Source of the DNA: Streptomyces camponoticapitis
GTDB taxonomy: Bacteria > Actinomycetota > Actinomycetes > Streptomycetales > Streptomycetaceae
Direction of reading: 5' to 3'
Length of the DNA stretch: 64,000 nucleotides
Assembly (NCBI RefSeq): GCF_014646115.1
Contig: NZ_BMMV01000029.1
Coordinates: 1 to 64,000, forward strand
The notes beneath the pieces were generated by a model, which saw only the letters and a list, made by a program, of their open reading frames with translations, did not search any database and was not told the DNA's origin. Within the stretch, counting starts at the first letter, position 1. The number at the start of each line of letters is the position of its first letter. The position numbers were made by a program, and so were the translations under genes. Shown one piece after another: positions 43,640 to 52,834 of this stretch.

Positions 43640-44434
43640 ATGCCCCCGGCCAAGAAGCGCAAGCAGCGCGGTTACGACTCCGAGAAGACCCGTACCGCGG
43701 TCCTCACCCAGTTCGCGCACGTGCGCGAGGCGGTCGCCGCCCTCACCCCCGACCAGCTCGCCCTCCCCGCCGGCCTCGGCGACTGGACCGTACGCGAGCT
43801 GACCGCACATCTGTGCATGGGCGTCGAGAGCGTCAGCCGCGCGCTGGAACAGCCCGCGCCGCCCGCCGTGGAGCTGGGGCTGCCCGAGTGGGCGTTCGCG
43901 ACGGCCGCGGTGGCCGTCCCGATCTCGGACGACGTCAAGGCGTACGCGGCCTCCGCCGAGCCCGCCGAGCTGTTCGAACGCACGGCCGCCCGGATCACCG
44001 ACCTCCTGAAGGACGCTCCGCCCGAGAGGCTCATCGCCATCCGGGTCGGCGCCATGAGGCTGGGCGACTTCCTGGTCACCCGCACCGTCGAGCTCGTCGT
44101 CCACTCCGACGACCTGAACCGTGCCGTCGGGCTCGGCATCCCCCTCGACCGGCAGGCGCTCGCCGCCTGCACACGGCTGCTCGCCGACGCGCTCGCGGCG
44201 AAGGCGCCGGGGGCGTCGACGGAGGTGCGGATCCCGCCGTACGCCGTCGTGCAGTGCGTGGAGGGCCCCCGGCACACCCGCGGGACCCCGCCGAACGTCG
44301 TCGAGACGGACCCCGTGACCTGGCTGCGGCTCGCGACGGGGCGTGCGGCATGGGCCGAGGCGCTGGCAGCGGCGCAGGTCAGCGCCAGCGGGGAACGGGC
44401 GGATCTCGGCGGTCTGCTGCCGGTCATGAGCTGA
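43640..44434 (+). CDS. mycothiol-dependent isomerase / sterol-carrier family protein
   Basis: This 264-aa protein has a DinB/MDMPI-type four-helix N-terminal domain with DWTVRELTAHL (metal-binding His) and TVELVVHSDDL, and a C-terminal sterol-carrier-like part (VETDPVTWLRLATGRAAW). Related proteins use mycothiol, the actinobacterial thiol, as cofactor. The substrate is unknown. The start lies 10 bp after the preceding stop. Confidence 0.8.
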   Translation: MPPAKKRKQRGYDSEKTRTAVLTQFAHVREAVAALTPDQLALPAGLGDWTVRELTAHLCMGVESVSRALEQPAPPAVELGLPEWAFATAAVAVPISDDVKAYAASAEPAELFERTAARITDLLKDAPPERLIAIRVGAMRLGDFLVTRTVELVVHSDDLNRAVGLGIPLDRQALAACTRLLADALAAKAPGASTEVRIPPYAVVQCVEGPRHTRGTPPNVVETDPVTWLRLATGRAAWAEALAAAQVSASGERADLGGLLPVMS

Positions 44435-44506
44435 CCGGACCCGGCCGGGCCGGGTCCACGGGGCAATCGCACGGAACCGGACCCGGGCCTGTCCCGTCCC
44501 ATCGGT

Positions 44507-45349
44507 ATGCAGACACAGTCAGTGACCACCGTCACAGCCCTCACGACCCTGGCCCTTCTCGCCCTCGCCGGCTGCGGCGCCGAGTCCGCCAGAGAGTCCG
44601 ACGGGGCTGCCAAGGCCGGCAGCGCGGTGCGGACCGATCTGCCCCTGACCGATGTGCGCTGGAACGTCGAGAGCCTCAGCGTCGACGGCAAGAAGATCGC
44701 GGTGCCCGCCGGGGCCAGCCTGAAGATCGACTCCAAGGGCGAGGCCAGCGCGGAGACCGGCTGCAACGGCGTCGGAGCCATGGTCACCGTCGACGGTGAC
44801 ACGATCACTGTCGGTGAGAGGCTGCCGAGGACGCTGAAGGGCTGCACGGGGGTGCTCGGGGACTTCGAGAACGCCCTCAGCGACGCCTTCGACGGCAAGA
44901 TCAAGGCCAAGGTCGAGGACAGGAAACTGACCCTCACCACCGCCGGGGGCGACTCCATCGCCCTGTCCGCCGAGAAGCCGGCCCCGCTGGTCGGCACCGG
45001 CTGGGCCGTCGACGGCCTCGTCTCCGACGGGACGGCCCGCTCGCTGCCCAAGGACAAGAAGGGCGAGACGCCGAAGGCGACGCTCACCTTCACCAAGGAC
45101 GGGACCGTGAGCGGCAACCTCGGCTGCAACGGGTTCTCGGCCTCCGCCAAGATCACGGAATCCACGATCACCTTCGGGCCCCTCAAGGCCACCAGGAAGA
45201 TGTGCCCGGAGCCGGGAATGTCCGTCGAGCGGGAGCTGATGAAGGTGCTCGACGGAAAGGTGACGTATGAGGTGCACCACCGTGAGCTGACCCTCAAGAC
45301 GGCCGACGGCGAAGGATTCAGCGCCGCCGCCGGCACCCCCGTGAAGTAG
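44507..45349 (+). CDS. lipoprotein with two META (HslJ-like) domains
   Basis: This 280-aa protein has a lipoprotein signal with lipobox LAGC (C23). It carries two copies of the META domain: residues about 48-155 (TGCNGVGAMVTV) and about 165-275 (LGCNGFSASAKI, then RKMCPEP). META proteins are linked to stress and heat-shock responses. It acts outside the membrane. The short gap after the stop leads to purF. Confidence 0.88.
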   Translation: MQTQSVTTVTALTTLALLALAGCGAESARESDGAAKAGSAVRTDLPLTDVRWNVESLSVDGKKIAVPAGASLKIDSKGEASAETGCNGVGAMVTVDGDTITVGERLPRTLKGCTGVLGDFENALSDAFDGKIKAKVEDRKLTLTTAGGDSIALSAEKPAPLVGTGWAVDGLVSDGTARSLPKDKKGETPKATLTFTKDGTVSGNLGCNGFSASAKITESTITFGPLKATRKMCPEPGMSVERELMKVLDGKVTYEVHHRELTLKTADGEGFSAAAGTPVK

Positions 45350-45493
45350 TACCGGCACGGTTCTCGCTGGTGAACGGGGACCTCTCCGGCCGGGCCGGCG
45401 GCGACACGCCGCCGGCCCGCCGCGGGGTCCGTCTCCCGGCCCACTTCCGTACCGCATTCGGACCAGCGGTCGATCTCGCCTACACTCGGTGGC

Positions 45494-47011
45494 GTGCCTC
45501 GTGGTGATGGACGACTCAGCCACGACCTGCTCCCCGGCGAGAAGGGCCCTCAGGACGCTTGCGGCGTCTTCGGAGTCTGGGCCCCCGGGGAAGAGGTCGC
45601 CAAGCTCACCTACTTCGGACTGTATGCACTGCAACACCGCGGACAGGAATCCGCGGGCATCGCAGTGAGCAACGGCTCCCAGATCCTTGTCTTCAAGGAC
45701 ATGGGCCTTGTCTCACAGGTCTTCGACGAAACTTCCCTCGGCTCCCTTCTGGGACATATCGCCGTGGGTCACGCCCGCTACTCCACCACCGGAGCCTCGG
45801 TGTGGGAGAACGCGCAGCCGACGTTCCGGGCCACCGCGCACGGTTCGATCGCTCTCGGGCACAACGGCAATCTGGTCAATACGGCGGAGCTCGCCGGACT
45901 GGTCGCCGACCTGCCCAAGGAGAACGGCCGCACGACCCGCGTCGCGGCCACCAACGACACCGACCTGATCACGGCGCTCCTCGCCGGACAGACGGACGAC
46001 GACGGCAAGCCCCTCACCGTCGAACAGGCCGCACCGCAGGTCCTGCGTAGCGCGAAGGGTGCCTTCTCGCTCGTCTTCATGGACGAGCACACCCTCTACG
46101 CGGCCCGTGACCCCCAGGGCATCCGCCCGCTCGTCCTCGGCCGGCTCGAACGCGGCTGGGTGGTGGCCTCCGAGAGCGCCGCACTCGACATCTGCGGCGC
46201 CGCCTACGTCCGGGAGATCGAGCCCGGCGAGCTGATCGCCATCGACGAGAACGGCCTCCGCAGCTCCCGATTCGCTGAAGCGAAGCCCAAGGGCTGTGTC
46301 TTCGAGTACGTGTATCTGGCCCGCCCGGACACCGACATCGCCGGCCGGAACGTCTACCTCTCCCGGGTGGAGATGGGGCGCAAACTCGCCAAGGAGGCAC
46401 CGGCCGACGCCGACCTCGTCATAGCGACGCCGGAGTCCGGCACCCCCGCCGCGATCGGCTACGCGGAAGCGAGCGGCATCCCGTACGGCTCGGGACTGGT
46501 GAAGAACGCGTACGTGGGCCGGACCTTCATCCAGCCCTCACAGACCATCCGCCAGCTGGGCATCCGCCTCAAGCTCAATCCTCTTAAAGAGGTCATCAGG
46601 GGCAAGCGCCTGGTGGTCGTGGACGACTCGATCGTCCGCGGCAACACCCAGCGGGCCCTCGTCAAGATGCTCCGCGAGGCGGGCGCCGCCGAGGTCCACA
46701 TCCGGATCTCGTCCCCGCCGGTCAAGTGGCCGTGCTTCTTCGGCATCGACTTCGCCACCCGTGCGGAGCTGATCGCCAACGGCATGTCCATCGAGGAGAT
46801 CGGCACGTCACTGGGCGCCGACTCCCTCTCGTACATCTCCATCGACGGCATGATCGAGGCGACCACCATCGCCAAGCCGAACCTCTGCCGCGCCTGCTTC
46901 GACGGCGAGTACCCGATGGACCTGCCCGACCCCGAACTCCTCGGCAAGCAGCTGCTGGAGACCGAGCTGGCGGGCGGCGCCGATGCCGCCGACGCCCTCA
47001 GGCGGCCCTAG
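45494..47011 (+). CDS. purF: amidophosphoribosyltransferase
   Basis: This 505-aa enzyme makes phosphoribosylamine from PRPP and glutamine, the first committed purine step. The N-terminal nucleophile is C23 (QDACGVFGVW), exposed by removal of a propeptide. It has LQHRGQESAG, GHARYSTTG, and the PRPP loop VVVDDSIVRGNT. The C-terminal CxxC site (LCRAC) and two more Cys may hold an iron-sulfur cluster. The start is a GTG close behind TACACT (-10), so a leaderless mRNA is likely. Confidence 0.97.
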   Translation: MPRGDGRLSHDLLPGEKGPQDACGVFGVWAPGEEVAKLTYFGLYALQHRGQESAGIAVSNGSQILVFKDMGLVSQVFDETSLGSLLGHIAVGHARYSTTGASVWENAQPTFRATAHGSIALGHNGNLVNTAELAGLVADLPKENGRTTRVAATNDTDLITALLAGQTDDDGKPLTVEQAAPQVLRSAKGAFSLVFMDEHTLYAARDPQGIRPLVLGRLERGWVVASESAALDICGAAYVREIEPGELIAIDENGLRSSRFAEAKPKGCVFEYVYLARPDTDIAGRNVYLSRVEMGRKLAKEAPADADLVIATPESGTPAAIGYAEASGIPYGSGLVKNAYVGRTFIQPSQTIRQLGIRLKLNPLKEVIRGKRLVVVDDSIVRGNTQRALVKMLREAGAAEVHIRISSPPVKWPCFFGIDFATRAELIANGMSIEEIGTSLGADSLSYISIDGMIEATTIAKPNLCRACFDGEYPMDLPDPELLGKQLLETELAGGADAADALRRP

Positions 47012-47100
47012 GCCGTGTCTTCGAAGTCCCGCCCGGCCCGCGACGCCCGCCGCTACGGCCCCGCCCTCCGGGCGGACGGCACTACTTTGAAGACACGATC
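47012..47100. repeat. MITE-like inverted repeat between purF and purM
   Basis: GTGTCTTCGAAGT (47015-47027) recurs inverted as ACTTTGAAGACAC (47084-47096), with one mismatch; inner CCGCCCGG/CCGGGCGG arms also pair. The about 89-bp unit has no gene and looks like a miniature transposon or IS remnant. It starts at the purF stop codon. Similar GTGTCTTCAAAGT ends are frequent in Streptomyces genomes, from memory. Confidence 0.55.
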
Positions 47101-47240
47101 TGCCACCGGCCGTGAGCGCCCGTGAACGTGCGCCTACGGCCCGCCGCGATCCTCCTTCCGGTCCCGGCGGCCCGCAGCCACGTCCCGAACCCACGGACCC
47201 GAACCGAATCTCCGCAGCAATGACACGAAAGCTCCCCGCC

Positions 47241-48314
47241 ATGCCAGCTGAATCCTCCGGTGCCTCCTACGCCGCCGCGGGCGTCGACATCGAGGCCGGC
47301 GACCGCGCCGTCCAGCTGATGAAGGAGTGGGTGAAGAAGACCCAGCGCCCCGAGACCGTCGGCGGCCTCGGCGGCTTCGCCGGACTCTTCGACGCCTCCG
47401 CGCTCAAGCGCTACGAGCGCCCGCTGCTCGCCTCGGCCACCGACGGCGTCGGTACGAAGGTCGACCTGGCGCGCAAGATGGGCGTCTACGACACGATCGG
47501 CCACGACCTCGTGGGCATGGTCGTCGACGACCTGGTGGTCTGCGGCGCCGAACCGCTGTTCATGACCGACTACATCTGCGTCGGCAAGGTCTTCCCCGAG
47601 CGGGTCGCCGCCATCGTCAAGGGCATCGCCGAGGGCTGTGTGCTGGCCGGCTGCGCGCTCGTCGGCGGCGAGACGGCCGAGCACCCCGGACTCCTCGGCG
47701 AGGACGACTTCGATGTCGCCGGCGCCGGTACGGGCGTGGTCGAGGCGGACCGGCTGCTGGGCGCGGATCGTATCCGTACGGGTGACGTCGTGATCGCCAT
47801 GGAGTCCTCCGGGCTTCACTCCAACGGGTACTCACTCGTCCGGCACGTCGTGTTCGACCGGCTCGGCTGGTCGCTGGAGCGCGAGGTCGAGGAGTTCGGC
47901 CGCACGCTCGGCGCCGAGCTGCTGGAGCCCACCAGGATCTACTCGCTGGACTGCCTGGCCCTGACCAGGACCACCGAGGTGCACGCTTTCAGCCACATCA
48001 CCGGCGGCGGCCTCGCGAACAACCTGGCGCGCGTCGTCCCGGACCATCTGCACGCGACGGTGGACCGTTCGACCTGGACGCCCGGCCCGGTCTTCGACCT
48101 GATCGGCTCGGCGGGTCAGGTGGAGCGCACGGAGCTGGAGAAGACGCTCAACATGGGTGTCGGCATGATCGCGGTCGTCCCCGAGGAGTCCGTGGACACG
48201 GCCCTCACCACGCTCGCGGACCGGGGCGTGGGCGCCTGGGTGGCCGGCGGCATCGTGGACCGGCAGAGCACCGGCGCGGCCACGGGCGCGGCGCTGACCG
48301 GGGACTATGCCTAG
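47241..48314 (+). CDS. purM: phosphoribosylformylglycinamidine cyclo-ligase (AIR synthetase)
   Basis: This 357-aa enzyme closes FGAM to AIR with ATP. It has SYAAAGVDIEAGDRAV, ATDGVGTKVDLA, HDLVGMVVDDLVVCGAEPLF (cited to 20), GGETAEHPG and ITGGGLANNLARV. The ATG at 47241 gives the usual N-terminus; an ATG at 47220 would add seven residues and neither has a strong ribosome-binding site. It is separated from purF by the MITE-like repeat, so co-transcription is uncertain. A 12-bp hairpin follows. Confidence 0.95.
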   Translation: MPAESSGASYAAAGVDIEAGDRAVQLMKEWVKKTQRPETVGGLGGFAGLFDASALKRYERPLLASATDGVGTKVDLARKMGVYDTIGHDLVGMVVDDLVVCGAEPLFMTDYICVGKVFPERVAAIVKGIAEGCVLAGCALVGGETAEHPGLLGEDDFDVAGAGTGVVEADRLLGADRIRTGDVVIAMESSGLHSNGYSLVRHVVFDRLGWSLEREVEEFGRTLGAELLEPTRIYSLDCLALTRTTEVHAFSHITGGGLANNLARVVPDHLHATVDRSTWTPGPVFDLIGSAGQVERTELEKTLNMGVGMIAVVPEESVDTALTTLADRGVGAWVAGGIVDRQSTGAATGAALTGDYA

Positions 48315-48354
48315 TCCGATGAGCGCGCCGACGGGACGCCGGTCTCATGGTGAA

Positions 48355-48381
48355 ACCCGGTCCGGGGAGCCCGGACCGGGT
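48355..48381 (+). terminator. purM terminator
   Basis: ACCCGGTCCGGG (48355-48366) and CCCGGACCGGGT (48370-48381) form a perfect 12-bp stem with a GAG loop, 41 bp after the stop. A T-rich stretch follows. Confidence 0.8.
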
Positions 48382-48415
48382 CACATGGGTGATTTCTTTT
48401 TGAGGTGTACGTACG

Positions 48416-48664
48416 TCAAGCGCCGCGTCGCTGTGACGACGGACCGGACTCCTCGTCCTCTTCGTCGTCGTTGTACAGCTCCGCGTACTGTGCGTACGGG
48501 TCATCTTCCTCGTCGTCATCCTCGAACGGCTCAGCGTTCGGCGGTTGACTCGAAGGCGATGCGCCCAGCTCATTGGCCAGACGCGACAGGTCTGTCCCGC
48601 CGCTGTTGTACTTCAGCTGGCGGGCGACCTTTGTCTGCTTGGCCTTGGCCCGGCCGCGCCCCAT
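48416..48664 (-). CDS. DUF3073 protein
   Basis: This 82-aa protein has the conserved start MGRGRAKAKQTKVARQLKYN and an acidic, probably disordered C-terminus (FEDDDEEDDPYAQYAELYND). It is widely conserved in actinobacteria; its function is unknown. The ATG at 48664 is the family start. Confidence 0.9.
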   Translation of the reverse strand: MGRGRAKAKQTKVARQLKYNSGGTDLSRLANELGASPSSQPPNAEPFEDDDEEDDPYAQYAELYNDDEEDEESGPSSQRRGA

Positions 48665-48964
48665 GGCTCGACCCCCTCGGTGACGGGGCTCCACGGCCCC
48701 AGAGTCTTGACACGCGTTCATGTTTCAGAACGAGCTCTCCGCAGAGAGACCCGTCCTTAGGACTTCAACGGTACCTGCTTCCGCGGCCATACGGTACGCC
48801 GCCCGCATGACGCGCCTCGGCGCGGGACCGGCGAGAACGGATGTCCTCGCTGGTCAGCTGCGATTTTAACCTCTTCTTGAGGGGCGACCCGCCGACCGGG
48901 GTGAGTCTCGTCTCCCCCGGAGCCGCGCGACGGCCCGGCGCCGGCCGATCGCCCCCCGCGGACG
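48665..48964. other. upstream region of the DUF3073 gene
   Basis: This 300-bp gap contains a short AT-rich part (about 48860-48885, ATTTTAACCTCTTCTTGA) and no supported gene. It holds the DUF3073 promoter and the vdh 3' flank. Confidence 0.4.
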
Positions 48965-50065
48965 TCAGCGGAGGCGGGCCTCCGAGATCCGCTGCTCGGC
49001 GATCCGGTCGGCCGCGGCGGCCGGCGGAATCCCGTCGTCCTTCGCACGTGCGAATATTGAAAGCGTGGTGTCGAAGATCTTCGCGGCCTTCGCCTTGCAC
49101 CGCTCGAAGTCGAATCCGTGCAACTCGTCGGCGACCTGGATCACGCCTCCGGCGTTCACCACGTAGTCCGGCGCGTAGAGGATGCCGCGGTCGGCGAGAT
49201 CCTTCTCGACACCGGGGTGTGAGAGCTGGTTGTTGGCCGCCCCGCACACCACCTGCGCGGTCAGTACGGGCACGGAGTCGTCGTTCAGCGCGCCGCCGAG
49301 CGCGCACGGCGCGTAGACGTCCAGACCCTCCACGCGGATCAGCGCGTCGGTGTCGGCGGCGACGGTGACCTCCGGGTGCCGGTCGGTGATCCGGAGCACC
49401 GACTCGTCCCGCACGTCCGTGATCACGACGGAGGCGCCGTCCTGGAGCAGATGCTCGACCAGGTGGTGCCCGACCTTGCCGACGCCCGCGATGCCCACCT
49501 TCCGGCCGCGCAGCGACGGGTCGCCCCACAGATGCTGGGCGCTCGCGCGCATCCCCTGGAAGACACCGAACGCCGTCAGTACGGAGGAGTCGCCGGCGCC
49601 GCCGTTCTCGGGCGAGCGGCCGGTCGTCCAGCGGCACTCGCGGGCCACGACGTCCATGTCGGCGACATACGTACCGACGTCGCACGCGGTGACGTAACGG
49701 CCGCCGAGCGAGGCCACGAACCGTCCGTACGCCAGCAGCAGCTCGTCCGTCTTGATCAGCTCGGGGTCGCCGATGATCACGGCCTTGCCGCCGCCGTGGT
49801 CGAGACCGGCCATGGCGTTCTTGTACGACATCCCGCGCGACAGGTTCAGCGCGTCGGCGACGGCGTCCTGCTCGGAGGCGTACGGGTAGAAACGAGTGCC
49901 GCCCAGGGCGGGGCCCAGGGCGGTGGAGTGCAGAGCGATGACTGCCTTGAGCCCGCTGGCGCGGTCCTGACAGAGCACGACCTGTTCGTGGCCACCCTGC
50001 TCGGAGTGGAACAGGGTGTGCAGTGCGTCGACGGTTGCGACAGGGGCTCCGGTCACATCGGTCAC
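48965..50065 (-). CDS. vdh: valine (branched-chain amino acid) dehydrogenase
   Basis: This 366-aa enzyme deaminates valine to 2-oxoisovalerate with NAD, feeding acyl-CoA precursors. It has GPALGGTRFYPY, MSYKNAMAGLDHGGGKAV (catalytic Lys region), the Rossmann loop GIAGVGKVG and CGAANNQL. The GTG at 50065 with GGGAGT upstream is chosen; the open frame continues 22 codons further but without conservation. The gene lies next to DUF3073 and bldC, as in S. coelicolor. Confidence 0.93.
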   Translation of the reverse strand: MTDVTGAPVATVDALHTLFHSEQGGHEQVVLCQDRASGLKAVIALHSTALGPALGGTRFYPYASEQDAVADALNLSRGMSYKNAMAGLDHGGGKAVIIGDPELIKTDELLLAYGRFVASLGGRYVTACDVGTYVADMDVVARECRWTTGRSPENGGAGDSSVLTAFGVFQGMRASAQHLWGDPSLRGRKVGIAGVGKVGHHLVEHLLQDGASVVITDVRDESVLRITDRHPEVTVAADTDALIRVEGLDVYAPCALGGALNDDSVPVLTAQVVCGAANNQLSHPGVEKDLADRGILYAPDYVVNAGGVIQVADELHGFDFERCKAKAAKIFDTTLSIFARAKDDGIPPAAAADRIAEQRISEARLR

Positions 50066-50216
50066 GGTGGTGACTCCCAAGTACGAAGCGGTGAGAGCCC
50101 TCCTGGGGGTGGGGAGGGACTGTTTGGGCATGAGGGTAAGTCCTACCGCGACGTAGATCCGACGCAGTGCCCAGGATCACCCTCTCGGGGGGTAGGGGCA
50201 TGGGACGATTCGCCCC

Positions 50217-51065
50217 ATGCCAGCGGTGTCTTCACTCCTCGTCCCCTACGCCTCCTACCTGCGCGTGTACGAGCCTCTGGCGGCCTTTCCGGAGCCGGAG
50301 AGAAGCCACTGGGCGCGTTACGCCGCCCGGGAGCGCACGCCGACCGCGCAGGACGAACTCCGGCGCTCCCTGGCGGACTTGCTGCCCACGCCGCCCGTCC
50401 CGGTGCCGGTGCACGAGAGCGCCGACGCGTTCGTGACGGAGGTGGACGGCGTGGTGTGCGTCTGCCCGTGGCGCACCCGGCTGCGCGGCTGGCTGGCCCT
50501 GGAGTCGCTGAGCGAGTCCCTGCCGAAGCCGCTGCTGGACGCGGTGCTGCCGTCGGTGGTGCGTGAGCAGGCCGCCGCCGACTTCGAGCAGTGGCGCGGG
50601 CGCAATCCGGACGCCCGGCCGTGGATCAGGACGGCGGTCTGGCAGGTGCCGGTGCGCTGGTTCACGCTCTTCGCCGACGACGAGCGCGAGTACCGGGCGT
50701 ACGAGGAGTCGGGCCCCACGGCGCCCGCCCTGCGCTACCGGACCCCGATGGTGCAGGCGCGGCGGAGGCTGGCCCGCGCGCTGAAGGCCCTGCGGGAGTC
50801 GGTCGACGAGGGGCCGCTCATCGAGGGCCTCATAGATGTCGGACGGTGGCTGGAGGAGTTCCACCCCCGCTCGCTGGTCGAGCTCGACTACGGCGGGCTG
50901 GTGCACGCCCTGACCGGGCCGCAGCTCGCCGACGACCGGTCGGCGGCGGACGTGGCGGCCGGGATCGCGGCGCTGCGGGCCGGGGACGGCGAGGCGGCGG
51001 GCGAGGCGTACGAACGGCTGGCGGAGCGCTGGCGGGCGGTCAGGGACCGTCAGTTCGCCAACTGA
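50217..51065 (+). CDS. conserved Streptomyces protein, unknown
   Basis: This 282-aa protein has SSLLVPYASYLRVYEPLAAF at the start, a small sandwich region (VTEVDGVVCVCPWRTRLRGWL) and a long helical C-terminus. No enzyme motif or membrane helix is seen. It sits between vdh and bldC in divergent orientation to vdh, where S. coelicolor also has a protein of unknown role. Confidence 0.75.
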   Translation: MPAVSSLLVPYASYLRVYEPLAAFPEPERSHWARYAARERTPTAQDELRRSLADLLPTPPVPVPVHESADAFVTEVDGVVCVCPWRTRLRGWLALESLSESLPKPLLDAVLPSVVREQAAADFEQWRGRNPDARPWIRTAVWQVPVRWFTLFADDEREYRAYEESGPTAPALRYRTPMVQARRRLARALKALRESVDEGPLIEGLIDVGRWLEEFHPRSLVELDYGGLVHALTGPQLADDRSAADVAAGIAALRAGDGEAAGEAYERLAERWRAVRDRQFAN

Positions 51066-51612
51066 GGGCGGATCCGGGGGGCCCGGCGGGAGCGCGTACG
51101 GCGGGGGGCGCCGACGGGCGGTGCCGGTCGGCCGGCGGGCGTGGTGCCATGCGTCCCGGCCCCATGGGACTTAGGCCCCGATACGGATTCTTTACGCTCA
51201 AGCGTGACGGAGCGCACTTACTGGGCTCTTGCGCCCATCACCCACCCTCGTGTCAAAATAGGACAAGGAGTCCGGAGGGGGCTCCTTCCGTCCAAGTAAG
51301 GGCGGATTGCTCTGCATTGCGCTCTATCGGGGGTCTCGTGACGCCTGATTGCTCCTGTGACTGATCGTCACTGCGACGTAACTGTCCGCTATGGCATGGT
51401 CCATCGGCTTCCGTCGTTGATGAACACCTGAGAGGGCAATTCCATCGGTTTGGCCGACGAGGCTGGACAGATGGTGTAGTTGTAGTGCCGAGGACAAGCC
51501 GTTCGTCCTATAACCGACTCGGCCCGCGTCCGCCATTTCGGGCAACGTGGGTCAAGGTGCAGAATTTAGAGGAAAGAACCGAGATGGTTCGGTTCTCCCG
51601 AGGAGGCCGCTC
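51066..51612 (+). other. long bldC upstream region
   Basis: 547 bp without a supported gene. Close to the start codon, AGAACCGA (51575-51582) and TCGGTTCT (51589-51596) form an 8-bp hairpin just before the ribosome-binding site AGGAGG (51601-51606). The length suggests an untranslated leader or complex promoter for a developmental gene. Confidence 0.45.
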
Positions 51613-51819
51613 ATGACCGCTCGCACCCCTGATGCCGAGCCGCTGCTGACCCCGGCTGAGGTTGCCACGATGTTCCGTGTGGACCCGAAGACGGTCACAC
51701 GCTGGGCAAAGGCCGGCAAGCTCACGTCCATCCGCACGCTCGGTGGGCATCGCCGGTACCGCGAGGCAGAGGTCCGCGCACTGCTCGCGGGTATTCCGCA
51801 GCAGCGCAGCGAGGCCTGA
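51613..51819 (+). CDS. bldC: BldC, MerR-like developmental regulator
   Basis: This 68-aa protein is one winged helix: LLTPAEVATMFRVDPKTVTR, then WAKAGKLTSIRTLGGHRRYRE. BldC binds head-to-tail along DNA and holds back sporulation genes while keeping vegetative growth. The ATG at 51613 has AGGAGG six bases upstream. The sequence is essentially as in other Streptomyces. Confidence 0.97.
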   Translation: MTARTPDAEPLLTPAEVATMFRVDPKTVTRWAKAGKLTSIRTLGGHRRYREAEVRALLAGIPQQRSEA

Positions 51820-52211
51820 ACGTCTCGCCAGGGCACAGCTGACAACCAACCAACCCCAACCGGACACCCGGGTCCCCAATCCGGTCGTCCCGCTCCATAG
51901 CTCCACATTGATCCACATAGCTTCGCAACGCTCCACACGACGGGCACCTGCCCCAACAGGGCCCACGCCCCCGCATCACGGGGCAAGTCGCTTTGATCGC
52001 GCTGGACTCCGCCGAGTCCAGCGCGATCTTTTTGCTTGGTGGGGGCGGGAGTTGGGGCTGGGGAGGGGCTGAGGGGAAGCGCTTGCGGGAGCATGCAATT
52101 GCACATATCAAATTCGCGGTTTGTAGGTGGGGGGTAAGTGGAGCCGTTCCGCAAACATGAGCGGTGACACCCGTCACAGTACAAGCCCCTTGCCAACTCC
52201 GCTCATAGCAC
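51820..52211. other. region between bldC and the DUF6274-type gene
   Basis: 392 bp with one strong terminator (51995-52033) and otherwise no gene. A modest AT-rich stretch around 52095-52125 could be a promoter. Confidence 0.4.
51995..52033 (+). terminator. intrinsic terminator downstream of bldC
   Basis: GATCGCGCTGGACTC (51995-52009) pairs perfectly with GAGTCCAGCGCGATC (52014-52028) around a CGCC loop, followed by five T residues. It is 175 bp after the bldC stop. Confidence 0.85.
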
Positions 52212-52430
52212 CTAATGAGGGTCGCTGTCCGCTTCTGGTGTGCGGTTCGGAGCGGAGCTGTTGGTTGTGGCCTCGCCGTCCGCGAGAGCGGCTGCGGCGG
52301 GCTCCATGGCGAGCCGCTGGAGGCGATGACAGACCGCGCAGTGGCGCATGACATGCCGATAGCCCGTAGCGGCCGCCAGATGGGCACGCAGGAGCGCGCG
52401 AGTCTCGTGTCTGGCCGCCGATGTCCCCAT
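52212..52430 (-). CDS. DUF6274-type small protein
   Basis: This 72-aa protein has AARHETRALLRAHLAAATGY and RHCAVCHRLQRLAM, with a CxxC in a helical setting. It matches small Streptomyces proteins of the DUF6274 type, from memory. The ATG at 52430 has GGGGG eight bases upstream; a GTG three codons earlier (52439) is possible. Function unknown. Confidence 0.65.
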   Translation of the reverse strand: MGTSAARHETRALLRAHLAAATGYRHVMRHCAVCHRLQRLAMEPAAAALADGEATTNSSAPNRTPEADSDPH

Positions 52431-52509
52431 GCGCGCCACCCCCCGGATAAAGGGCCCCTGCAGATGACTTACCGGCGCCAGGGGGACGCGTCAACCCACG
52501 ACGCGGCAG

Positions 52510-52642
52510 CGGAGCCCGCGTCCGAGGAGGGTGCGGGCTCCGTGTCGTACAACGCGGTCCGCTGCGGGGCGCGGCCTCGGGCCCGCCGCGTCTGCGGCCG
52601 GACGCAGCAGTGGAGCCCGCACCCAGAAGGGTGCGGGCTCCA
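52510..52642 (-). terminator. two related terminator hairpins after tRNA-Asp
   Basis: TGGAGCCCGCACCC (52611-52624) with GGGTGCGGGCTCCA (52629-52642) is a perfect 14-bp stem just beyond tRNA-Asp. A second hairpin, CGGAGCCCGC (52510-52519) with GCGGGCTCCG (52533-52542), repeats most of it. The spacer CAACGCGGTCC next to each is repeated too. Confidence 0.7.
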
Positions 52643-52656
52643 TATGTACCGCAACG

Positions 52657-52731
52657 CGGTCCTGACGGGATTTGAACCCGCGGCCTCCACCTTGACAGGG
52701 TGGCGAGCACTCCAAACTGCTCCACAGGACC
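52657..52731 (-). tRNA. tRNA-Asp (GTC), copy 1
   Basis: This 75-nt gene has acceptor GGTCCTG/CAGGACC, anticodon loop CTGTCAA (GTC) and T loop GTTCAAATC. It is identical to 56997-57071. Confidence 0.94.
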
Positions 52732-52834
52732 AGAATTCGCAGCTCCGGTGCGCTGTTCCTACCGGCGGCTGCGAAATGAGACTGTACAGCAGCTCGGAGG
52801 GTGCGGTCGAACCGGATCAGCCGGCCCCCGGCGG

